DNA of 64,000 bases from Tenacibaculum haliotis. Lineage in GTDB: Bacteria > Bacteroidota > Bacteroidia > Flavobacteriales > Flavobacteriaceae. Location: positions 62,001-126,000 of the forward strand of contig NZ_JAOBTH010000026.1 in NCBI RefSeq assembly GCF_025215075.1. The letters run 5' to 3'. Of this stretch, positions 18,510-26,176 are shown one piece after another; the first letter of the stretch is position 1, and each line of letters starts with the position of its first letter. A program made the position numbers and the translations under genes. The notes under the pieces are model-generated. The model was given only the letters and a program-made list of their open reading frames with translations. It made no database searches and was not told where the DNA came from.

Positions 18510-18577
18510 GAAGCTATTTCCCGCTTTCCGCACTCGCTCTCTGCGAGGAGCTCAAACAAAGGCTTCAATCGGGGCTA
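18510..18577. repeat. GC-rich structured element, probable dispersed repeat
   Basis: A 68-base island that is far more GC-rich than its surroundings. CTCGC-TCTCT-GCGAG (18533-18547) forms a hairpin. GAAGC (18510) can pair with GCTTC (18562), and CCCG (18520) with CGGG (18570), a crossing arrangement. There is no open reading frame of note. I believe closely similar stretches occur in intergenic DNA of other Flavobacteria, but I cannot confirm this here. Confidence 0.5.
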
Positions 18578-18607
18578 AGTTATTTTACCTAGTTTTCTGA
18601 AAACTAA

Positions 18608-20284
18608 TTAAAAACCTGCTTTTTTATGAAAACTCATTTTTTGCTTCGTCGTAGGATGTGTAAATTCTAAAGTATCAGCATGTAAATACAACCTATCAGA
18701 TTTCGTACCATATAAATCATCCCCAATAATAGGAGTATTTAAACCCAAGTTATGAGAAGCATGCATTCGTAATTGATGTGTTCTACCAGAAATAGGGTAG
18801 AAGTGTACTTTTGTTTTTCCGTTTTTTCGTTCAAGTACCTCCCAAGTTGTCTTAGCAGGTTTACCATGTTCATAACAAACCAATTGCCGTGGCCTATCAT
18901 CTAAATCAACTCTTAAAGGTAAATTTATAGTTCCTCTTTCATCAGTAATAATTCCGTCTAATAAAGCAGTATATCTTTTTTTAACAGTTTTATTTATAAA
19001 TTGACTTTGAATATTTTTATGAGCTTCTTTATTTTTAGCTAACACCAATAAACCAGAAGTAGCCATATCTAATCTATGAATAATAATTGGACCAGAAATA
19101 TCATTTACCTGTTGTTTTATGCGAGTAAATACCGAATCTTGAATGTGAATTCCTGGAACCGATAAAAAGTCATTAGGTTTATAAATTACAATTAAGTCAT
19201 CATCCTCAAAAATAGTTTCCAATTCTTTACCAACCGCAGGATTTATTAATAACGGATTCGTATCCATCTCAATACCATCTAACATATGTGTTAAAATAGG
19301 TTTGCATTTTCCCTGGCAAGCCGGATAAAATTGTTGATGTTTTCGTATTTCTTTATTTGGTGATTTTCCCCACCAAAACTCCGCCATGGCAATCGGTTTT
19401 AAATCATGTAAAAAAGCATATTGCAATAATTTAGGAGCAGCACATTCGCCAGTTCCGGCAGGAATATTTTGTACGGAAATGTTCGTAAATAATTCCCCTA
19501 AATTTTTAACCTCTTTTTTCGAATTTAAAAATTGATATTGTTCAGAAATGTATACTTGTAAAGCAGCCGATTTAGTTTTACGTGCTATTTTTAATAAAGC
19601 TATTTTATTGGTAAAAACCAATAATTCTTCTTTGATTGGTTTTAAAGTATGCTCCCAAAAACGAGTTACATTATTTAGGTAATGTTTGGCATCTAAACTT
19701 TCTTTACTTAAAGCACCTTTTAAGTTTTCATACGCTTCTGATGATAACTCGGTAAATGCTCTTTCTCTTTTTTGTTTACGAGCAGCTTTAGCTATTTTTA
19801 AAGCTTCTTTTTTTTCTGTAACATCAGCAGTAGCCTTGTTTGTTTCTTGTTCGTAAAGAGTAAGTAGTTTTAAATATTCAGTAGTATTCTCCAAGCAATC
19901 TAACTCCATACTTATATTGTTTAAATTTTCTTTTTCTTTTAAGAAAAATGAATCTTTAACAAGCATATCGTAAACAGGCGGTACAAACTTTTTATGGTTG
20001 TTTTTTTCGCCTAATTTCCCAGAAACAGCGGTTATGTAACCAATTTCATTTTGTTTATTTTGCACGACTAAAACTCCGAACATTTTTCCTGTAATAGCGC
20101 CTTCTTTAGAAGTATCTAATCCAAAATTATGCTCAAAATCCGTTTGTTCATTTAAATAATCCTGCACTTCTTTTGTAGCTAACTTACATAATGAATGCGG
20201 TTCATAATAAAACGGAAAAGTAAACTTTGTAGGAAGTTTTATTTCATTTATAGAAGTCGAAAAATATTGAAAAAAGGTTTGCAA
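18608..20284 (-). CDS. RluA family RNA pseudouridine synthase with long N-terminal extension
   Basis: A 558-residue protein. The C-terminal third (about 350-558) is an RluA-type pseudouridine synthase with the catalytic motif HRLDMATSGLLVLA and the RTHQLRMHA block. The N-terminal 340 residues are an extension with a coiled-coil core (about 115-270) and a Cys-containing PACQGKC segment near 320, seen in the larger Bacteroidota RluA proteins. The target uridine in rRNA or tRNA cannot be assigned. No ATG fits the N-terminus, so TTG at 20284 is the likely start. It is transcribed away from the LytTR regulator. Confidence 0.88.
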   Translation of the reverse strand: MQTFFQYFSTSINEIKLPTKFTFPFYYEPHSLCKLATKEVQDYLNEQTDFEHNFGLDTSKEGAITGKMFGVLVVQNKQNEIGYITAVSGKLGEKNNHKKFVPPVYDMLVKDSFFLKEKENLNNISMELDCLENTTEYLKLLTLYEQETNKATADVTEKKEALKIAKAARKQKRERAFTELSSEAYENLKGALSKESLDAKHYLNNVTRFWEHTLKPIKEELLVFTNKIALLKIARKTKSAALQVYISEQYQFLNSKKEVKNLGELFTNISVQNIPAGTGECAAPKLLQYAFLHDLKPIAMAEFWWGKSPNKEIRKHQQFYPACQGKCKPILTHMLDGIEMDTNPLLINPAVGKELETIFEDDDLIVIYKPNDFLSVPGIHIQDSVFTRIKQQVNDISGPIIIHRLDMATSGLLVLAKNKEAHKNIQSQFINKTVKKRYTALLDGIITDERGTINLPLRVDLDDRPRQLVCYEHGKPAKTTWEVLERKNGKTKVHFYPISGRTHQLRMHASHNLGLNTPIIGDDLYGTKSDRLYLHADTLEFTHPTTKQKMSFHKKAGF

Positions 20285-20359
20285 AATGGGTCGAATAAAA
20301 TTTTAAACAAAGATACTTTTTTTGCACTGTTTTTTTTAAAAAGCAAGATAATAAAGACA

Positions 20360-20389
20360 GGTATAGTACTTCTAATAAAAAAGTTTAAA
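20360..20389 (+). promoter_or_regulatory. 30-bp motif shared with 2850-2879
   Basis: It matches the upstream copy at 27 of 30 positions (GGTATAGTAC...GTTTAAA). It ends 13 bases before the first half-site of the LytTR operator at 20403, between the RluA and regulator genes. Confidence 0.4.
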
Positions 20390-20401
20390 TGAAATTTATC
20401 G

Positions 20402-20468
20402 CTTTACAAGCTTAATCTGCCATTCACAAAGTCTTTTACCTAAAACAATAGTCTTTTGCTTATATTTA
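20402..20468 (+). promoter_or_regulatory. LytTR-type operator and promoter A (regulator gene)
   Basis: TTTACAAG at 20403 and TTCACAAAG at 20423 are direct repeats exactly 20 bp apart. A weak -7 box TATATTTA (20461-20468) begins 38 bp after the start of the second repeat, the same phase as sites B, C and D. The ATG at 20474 follows almost at once, so the mRNA would be nearly leaderless. It points to autoregulation. Confidence 0.65.
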
Positions 20469-20473
20469 TACTT

Positions 20474-21223
20474 ATGAATACAATTAAGGCTATACTTATA
20501 GATGATGAACAAAGTGCAAGAAATGTACTTACTACTTTGTTAACAAGAGCGCATGCTAATGTAAATATTATTGCAACTTGTAAAGATTTAGAAGAAGGTG
20601 TTAAGTCTATAAAAGAATTGCAGCCCGATGTTGTCTTTTTAGATGTGCAAATGCCAAATTATGCAGGTTATGAGATTTCTAGTTTTTTTGATGATATAAA
20701 TTTCGAAATTATTTTTGTTACAGCATACGATCAATATGCAATAAAAGCTTTTGAACTGAGTGCTATAGATTACTTAGTAAAGCCTATAGATAGAGAAAAG
20801 TTAAACGTAACAATTCAGAAATTAGAAAATAAATTAAAGCAAAAAGCTACGTTAGTAGATTATGAGGTTTTATTAACAACAATAAAAGAAAAAGAATATA
20901 AAAAAATAATCATACCAGAAATAGGGAATAGACGTATTGTTAACTTAAGTGATATTATTGCTATTGAAGCAGATGGTGGTTATAGTAAGATTTATTTAAA
21001 AAATAAATCGATAATTACTACAAGTAAAAATTTAAAATACTTCGAAGAGGTTTTGCCAAAAGAAGCTACTTTTTTTCGTTCACATAGAGCTTGGCTTATT
21101 AATATAATTTATATAGAATCTTTAAATAAAACTAATTTAAAGATTACATTAGCAGAAGAAACTGTAAAAGCCAAACTTTCAAGATCTAAAATAGAGCATT
21201 TTGAGAGTGTTTTTCAGTTATAA
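20474..21223 (+). CDS. LytTR-family response regulator
   Basis: A 249-residue regulator from the ATG giving MNTIKAILIDDEQ; an in-frame TTG 18 bases upstream gives an unlikely hydrophobic extension. The receiver domain (1-120) has the acidic pair D10/D11, phospho-acceptor Asp57 (VVFLDVQMP), Thr83 and Lys103 (YLVKPI). The C-terminal LytTR DNA-binding domain (about 145-248) has IIAIEADGGYSKIYL and FFRSHRAWLINI. LytTR domains bind paired direct repeats about two helical turns apart. The kinase gene follows 15 bases downstream. A matching direct repeat lies in its own promoter. Confidence 0.93.
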   Translation: MNTIKAILIDDEQSARNVLTTLLTRAHANVNIIATCKDLEEGVKSIKELQPDVVFLDVQMPNYAGYEISSFFDDINFEIIFVTAYDQYAIKAFELSAIDYLVKPIDREKLNVTIQKLENKLKQKATLVDYEVLLTTIKEKEYKKIIIPEIGNRRIVNLSDIIAIEADGGYSKIYLKNKSIITTSKNLKYFEEVLPKEATFFRSHRAWLINIIYIESLNKTNLKITLAEETVKAKLSRSKIEHFESVFQL

Positions 21224-21238
21224 GTTATTAGATACTCC

Positions 21239-24172
21239 TTGATTAAAAGATATATTTTATTATTCCTTTTTTGTTGTGTTTACTTTAATGTTCAAGCACA
21301 AGAACCTGTTTATGTGCATTTCTCAGATAAAGATGGTTTACGTGATAAAGAATTTTATGATATAATTGAAGACAGTAAAGGTTTTATTTGGTTGTGTGCC
21401 GATAAAGGTTTGTTTAGATATAACGGTATAAAGTATAAAAACTATAAACACAAAGAACAACGAGGCTTGTCTGTTTTTAATGGGCAAGAAGATTATTTAG
21501 GGCGTGTTTGGTGTAATAATATTTCTGGGCAATTTTTCTATATTGAAAATAATAAACTACAATTATTTATTGATTTAAGTGAAAATTTAAAAGGACAACT
21601 AGCTAATTTTATAATTAAAAAAAACTATTTATGGGTTTTTACGCATTATAAAATTTATAAAGTAAACTTATTTACAAAAAAAATAGAGTTTACTCATAAT
21701 GCTAAAGATGTAAAAATTCTTGGAGCCCCTTTTAAATTAGATGACACTATTTATTTTGCAAATATAGATGCTGTTTTTAGTATTAATTCAAAGAATCAAT
21801 TGAAATCAAAATTAGCCATTAATCTTCCTTTTAAGGATAAAAACGGAAATAATGTAGCTGTTGATAATCCTATTTTATTTAAAACAGCTACTGATATATT
21901 TTTCAGGCAACGAAGACATAATAAAAATACTATTATTAAGTTAAATTTTAAAGTAGGTTCCAAAAAAGTTGTAAATGATTTTAGAGCTATAGAAAAAGAA
22001 CGTATTTACCATCAATTTGAAAACGACAATGAAATTTGGTTTGCAACAAGTTCCGGCGTTTGGATATATGAACGTATTTTACAATCTTATCTATTAAAAA
22101 AGAGACTTTTAAAAAATAACAACGTTACAAAAATAATAAAAGATGCAAATAATAATTATTGGTTAACGACACTTAATGATGGTATATATATAATTCCAAA
22201 TATTAATATAGAAACACCATCTATTTCAATAGACAATAAAAATATTAGTAGTATAGATGTTGTAAATGATAGTACGTTAGTTTTTGGTAATATTAAAGGG
22301 CGCATAGGTTTTTATAATACTCTAAATGATTCAGAAAAAATTATAAACTTACCCACAAAAGATCGTGTTTCTGTATTAAAATACCATCCCATAAAAAACA
22401 AAGTTTACATCAGTAAAGATTTATCTGGGTATATTTATGATCCTGCTAATAAAAGTGTTAAAAACTTTAAGAGATTTACTACAGGAAAAAGCATAACAAT
22501 ATTACCCGGTAATGATTTACTTTTTACAAAACATAACAATGCAAATGTAATAAGTGATTCTGAATTTAGTACGGATATAAATTATTTATTAAAGGGAGAA
22601 AAAACTAGAACTTATGCTTCTTATTATAACTCAATAGATAAATCGGTTTATATAGCCTATATGAAAGGGTTAATACGTTATGATAGTACATGGGATCCTA
22701 ATGATATTCAGTATAAAAACAAGCCTATTTTTGCCAATTCAATAACCCAAACTAAAAATGGTATAATTTGGGTAGCTACTTTTAATGATGGTATTTTCGG
22801 AATTAAAAATAATACTGTTATACAACAGTACTCAAGTAAAAATGGATTAACATCAAATACTGTTGGGAAAATAAAAGCTGTTCAAAATAAATTATGGATT
22901 ACTTTAGAAAATAGTATACAATTATTAGATGTTACTACCAATAAAATAGAAACATTAACAAAAAGAGATGGGATTGTATCTTATGATATTTCAGGTATTG
23001 AAATACTTAATGATAAAGTATATTTTTCATCTAATAAAGGTCTTTTTTCTATAAAAAGAAATCACTTTTTTAAAAAAGAAATTCCTAAATTATATTTTAA
23101 TGAAGTAAAAATTAATGAAAAAGATACATTAATAACCTCTAATTATACTTTAAGTTATAATCGGAATTCTATAAAAATAGGATTTAATGTAAATGGTTAT
23201 TTATACAATCATAAAAATAAATATTATTACAGATTAAAAGGCTTTAATAATGATTGGTTGTTAACAGATAAAGGAGTAAATTCAGTTAAATATAACAGTC
23301 TTCCAGCAGGTAAATATATATTTCAAGTGCAACCTATTTTAGGTAAGGAACCTCTTGTAAATAAAATGAAATCAATTGAATTTATTATAAAAAAACCATT
23401 TTGGAAAACTTGGTGGTTTATATTGAGTATTTTAATTCTTCTTTTTGGAAGTACTGTATTCTATTATAAAAGAAAATTAATAAAAGAAGAAGAAGAACGG
23501 AAAGTACAATTAGAAAAGGTATCATTAGAAAAAGAGTTAATATCTATTAATTTAACGGCATTAAGATCACAAATGAATCCACATTTTATTTTTAATGCAT
23601 TAAACTCTATACAGGATTTAATATTAAAAGAAGAAACAAATGCTTCCTATGATTATGTTACTATGTTTGCTGATTTAGTGCGAAATACATTAAATTATTC
23701 GAATCAAGATTTTATATCAATCGAAAAGGAATTAGATTTTTTAAAATTGTATTTAAAATTAGAAAAACTACGATTTGGCGATGCATTTAATTATACGATA
23801 AATTTTAATGAAAAAGATTCAATAGAAGTTCCATCTTTACTAATACAACCTTTTATTGAAAATGCTTTGGTACATGGTTTAATGCATAAAAAAGGAGCAA
23901 AAGAAATTGAAATTACTTTTAAACTCACTACTGATGTTTTACAGTGTATAATTACCGATAATGGTATTGGTAGAAAAGAAGCTGATAAAATTGCAAGCCG
24001 TCAAGGTAATCATCATGAGTCATTTGCACTTAGTGCAATAGAAAAAAGATTAAAAATATTTAAAAACCAATACTCGGAAAACATAGGCTATTTTATCGAG
24101 GATTTATATGAAAATAAAATAGCTATAGGAACCAGGGTAACTTTAACAATGCCTTATAAAAACAAATTTTAA
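21239..24172 (+). CDS. Sensor histidine kinase with periplasmic propeller (LytS-type)
   Basis: A 977-residue sensor starting with TTG and a signal peptide (1-20, ending VQAQ). Periplasmic two-component propeller blades run from about 25 to 620 (repeated patterns such as FIWLCADKGLFRYNG and IIWVATFNDGIFGI). A Y_Y_Y-type domain follows (about 645-715), then one membrane segment (about 724-745), a short coiled coil, a His_kinase domain with phospho-acceptor His782 in NPHFIFNALNS, an N box IENALVHG and a G box DNGIG near 907. It lacks a fused receiver, unlike hybrid kinases of polysaccharide loci. The cognate regulator is the LytTR protein upstream. Confidence 0.93.
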   Translation: MIKRYILLFLFCCVYFNVQAQEPVYVHFSDKDGLRDKEFYDIIEDSKGFIWLCADKGLFRYNGIKYKNYKHKEQRGLSVFNGQEDYLGRVWCNNISGQFFYIENNKLQLFIDLSENLKGQLANFIIKKNYLWVFTHYKIYKVNLFTKKIEFTHNAKDVKILGAPFKLDDTIYFANIDAVFSINSKNQLKSKLAINLPFKDKNGNNVAVDNPILFKTATDIFFRQRRHNKNTIIKLNFKVGSKKVVNDFRAIEKERIYHQFENDNEIWFATSSGVWIYERILQSYLLKKRLLKNNNVTKIIKDANNNYWLTTLNDGIYIIPNINIETPSISIDNKNISSIDVVNDSTLVFGNIKGRIGFYNTLNDSEKIINLPTKDRVSVLKYHPIKNKVYISKDLSGYIYDPANKSVKNFKRFTTGKSITILPGNDLLFTKHNNANVISDSEFSTDINYLLKGEKTRTYASYYNSIDKSVYIAYMKGLIRYDSTWDPNDIQYKNKPIFANSITQTKNGIIWVATFNDGIFGIKNNTVIQQYSSKNGLTSNTVGKIKAVQNKLWITLENSIQLLDVTTNKIETLTKRDGIVSYDISGIEILNDKVYFSSNKGLFSIKRNHFFKKEIPKLYFNEVKINEKDTLITSNYTLSYNRNSIKIGFNVNGYLYNHKNKYYYRLKGFNNDWLLTDKGVNSVKYNSLPAGKYIFQVQPILGKEPLVNKMKSIEFIIKKPFWKTWWFILSILILLFGSTVFYYKRKLIKEEEERKVQLEKVSLEKELISINLTALRSQMNPHFIFNALNSIQDLILKEETNASYDYVTMFADLVRNTLNYSNQDFISIEKELDFLKLYLKLEKLRFGDAFNYTINFNEKDSIEVPSLLIQPFIENALVHGLMHKKGAKEIEITFKLTTDVLQCIITDNGIGRKEADKIASRQGNHHESFALSAIEKRLKIFKNQYSENIGYFIEDLYENKIAIGTRVTLTMPYKNKF

Positions 24173-24211
24173 ACTTGTTTTAATTAAAGGTACTAAGTTT
24201 TAATAAAGAAG

Positions 24212-24248
24212 AAAAAGTGCTAACAAATGTTAGGGCTTTTTTTTGTGC
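24212..24248 (+). terminator. Terminator after the kinase gene
   Basis: GTGCTAACA and TGTTAGGGC arms, then eight or more T residues. The trailing TTTTTTGTGCTTAAAA resembles the sequence following the terminator at 33786-33817. Confidence 0.75.
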
Positions 24249-24279
24249 TTAAAATAAGAAATAAGCATCTTTTATTACC

Positions 24280-24346
24280 ATTCACAAACTCAAATTGCCA
24301 TTCATAAATTAGTTTGATATATAATGATTTTCATTTTGTATTCTTG
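24280..24346 (+). promoter_or_regulatory. LytTR-type operator and promoter B (24370 gene)
   Basis: ATTCACAAAC at 24280 and ATTCATAAAT at 24300 are 20 bp apart, joined by a CAAATTGCC spacer also present in sites C and D. The -7 box TATTCTTG (24339-24346) begins 38 bp after the second TTYAY start (24301). The ATG at 24370 is 69 bp from that point. Confidence 0.75.
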
Positions 24347-24369
24347 TTTAAGTATTTAATTTAAAAAAG

Positions 24370-25455
24370 ATGAAAAAACTAATTTTAGGAGCACTATTGT
24401 TACTTACAACTGTAACAATTGCTCAAAACAGTTTATTTAATAACATTTCAGAAGAAACCCAATACCGTTGGTATTCGACGATATATGAATACAAACAAGG
24501 TTTCTTTAAATCAAGACTAGCCCCAGGTTTCGTTAAGTTTAAAAAAGAATCATTACCAACTGGTGAAACTACTAAATTAACGGCTATTCTAGATAGCGGT
24601 GATAATGCAGGGCAACAATATTTCACTAAAGATGCTGTAGATAAAGAGAATAATTGTGTAGGTTATCCTTACGAATCTATGTTAACGGTAAATTATGGTA
24701 AACGTGCATATATATCTGTTGATAAGTATGTTCTTGAGGTTGACGGAATTTCAAAAGACTTAACCTCTTTTAAGTCTATTAAAAATGTATATATTAAAGT
24801 AGCAGAGTCTGCTAAGAAGGATAAGGTAAAAAAGAAAAAGAAGAGTGCCTATGAATTAAAAGTTGAAGCAGCAATGAAAGCAGGAGGTCTTGGTGCACTG
24901 TTAACCAGAAATACAGATGGTAGAGGATCTGCAACAAGCAATCCTGAATATGATTCATTTATAGCTGAGAATATAAGAAAAATGGTAACGGGTTATTTAG
25001 TATCAATGAAGGTAAAGCAAGATGCTAGAACTTCAAAAGAAAAGCAAGCTGATAAAAATATTTTAAAACTAAAAATAGCCGCAGAATTAGCAGCAAAGAA
25101 AGCAAAGAAAGCAGCGGCAGAAGCAAGGGAAGCTTCTTGGGCAGATTCTAAAAGATATAACGATTCTGTTAAAGCAACTCCAGAATACAAAGATTTACAA
25201 CGAAGAAAAAGACAGAATGAAGCAAATTACCAAAGTGCTCAGAAAAGAGATGTGGTAACACTACATAACACTAGCGGAAGAGATATTTATGTAGGTCGAG
25301 GTTCAAGTAAAAATAGAGGGACAAAAATTAGTGCAGGAGGTTCAGCAAAATGGAATTGCGGTCAAAATGCCTATATACAAGTTAACGGAAGATCTACAAA
25401 CCGAAAGGTGTATAGTAAAAATTCAGGTTGTGGTAAAACTGTAAGCGTAAATTAA
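24370..25455 (+). CDS. Secreted protein of unknown function in the LytTR locus
   Basis: A 361-residue protein with a signal peptide (1-19, VTIAQ end). An N-terminal soluble domain (about 20-165) is followed by Lys-rich linkers (KKKKK near 156-160), an Ala/Lys-rich helical or coiled-coil stretch (about 215-265), and a compact C-terminal domain (about 290-361) rich in Gly, Ser, Arg and Asn with two Cys (near 336 and 355). I recognise no family. Its promoter carries the LytTR-type operator, a terminator follows, and a decayed homologous tail lies at 34263-34307. The system it belongs to is therefore probably surface-related. Confidence 0.75.
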   Translation: MKKLILGALLLLTTVTIAQNSLFNNISEETQYRWYSTIYEYKQGFFKSRLAPGFVKFKKESLPTGETTKLTAILDSGDNAGQQYFTKDAVDKENNCVGYPYESMLTVNYGKRAYISVDKYVLEVDGISKDLTSFKSIKNVYIKVAESAKKDKVKKKKKSAYELKVEAAMKAGGLGALLTRNTDGRGSATSNPEYDSFIAENIRKMVTGYLVSMKVKQDARTSKEKQADKNILKLKIAAELAAKKAKKAAAEAREASWADSKRYNDSVKATPEYKDLQRRKRQNEANYQSAQKRDVVTLHNTSGRDIYVGRGSSKNRGTKISAGGSAKWNCGQNAYIQVNGRSTNRKVYSKNSGCGKTVSVN

Positions 25456-25466
25456 TTAATAATATA

Positions 25467-25505
25467 AAGTTAGATAATGTGTAAAATACTATCTAACTTT
25501 TTTTA
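25467..25505 (+). terminator. Terminator after the 24370 gene
   Basis: AAAGTTAGATA and TATCTAACTTTTTTT arms are an 11-pair hairpin with a T tract. Confidence 0.85.
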
Positions 25506-25509
25506 AATT

Positions 25510-25958
25510 ATGAAAACATTTTTCACTTATTTTATCGTACTACTTACACCTTATTTACTTTTTTATCAAGGGGCAATACCTACTAAAGCCATTAATGGAA
25601 CCTATCATTTGTTAGAAGCAGAAAGAGGTATTGGTAACAAATAAACTAAAACTAAAATTTTTCAGTATGGAATATTTGGAAAAGATAAAGTATTAGCAAT
25701 TGCAGCTTGCAAAAAATGTATGCCTGCAATATATAAATATAAAAAGGAAGAGAGTGAAGCGTTAGGCTTTCCATTCTTTTACTATGACATCGGGCTTTTT
25801 ATGATTACGAAAGTTTTGTAATGGTGATGCCTTCAAATAAAGAGAATGCAGATTGGTCTTATTTTTCATTCAGTAATTTTTACAGTAAAAATAAAACCAA
25901 AGTTGCTGCAATGACCCAACAAAAAATTAAAGAATATATTGATCAAATATCTGAATAG
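25510..25958 (+). pseudogene. Broken gene for a secreted or membrane-anchored protein
   Basis: From the ATG at 25510 the frame encodes 44 residues (hydrophobic start MKTFFTYFIVLLTPYLLF) and stops at TAA 25642-25644. Reading on in the same frame gives a sensible segment with CKKC (about codons 66-69) and FPFFYYDIG. A shift near 25800 is then needed to continue with FYDYESFVMVMP and reach the natural TAG at 25956-25958. One nonsense change plus one frameshift disable it. About 149 codons would have been present originally. I do not recognise the family. It follows the 24370 terminator by only a few bases. Confidence 0.75.
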
Positions 25959-26016
25959 CTTAAAACTATTTTTTTAGATAAACTGAAATCCCCTATTCTA
26001 ATATTTCCTTTTTTAT

Positions 26017-26050
26017 AAAAAAACTCAGCTGTAATGGTTGAGTTTTTTTC
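26017..26050 (+). terminator. Terminator after the broken gene
   Basis: AAAAAACTCAGC and GTTGAGTTTTTTT arms around a short loop, followed by an AT-rich leader to operator C. Confidence 0.75.
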
Positions 26051-26085
26051 ATGAAAAAAAATATTTATTTAAGTTGTTTTTCTTC

Positions 26086-26152
26086 ATTCACGAAGCCAAA
26101 TTGCCATTCACAAAGTGGTTTGTGATAATATTAATAGAATGTAGTACTGTTG
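26086..26152 (+). promoter_or_regulatory. LytTR-type operator and promoter C (giant adhesin gene)
   Basis: ATTCACGAAG at 26086 and ATTCACAAAG at 26106 are 20 bp apart, with the CAAATTGCC spacer. The -7 box TACTGTTG (26145-26152) starts 38 bp after the second TTCAC (26107), and the ATG at 26177 is 70 bp from it. This is the best-conserved of the four sites. Confidence 0.75.
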
Positions 26153-26176
26153 GGGTAAAATTTAAATCTAATAATT

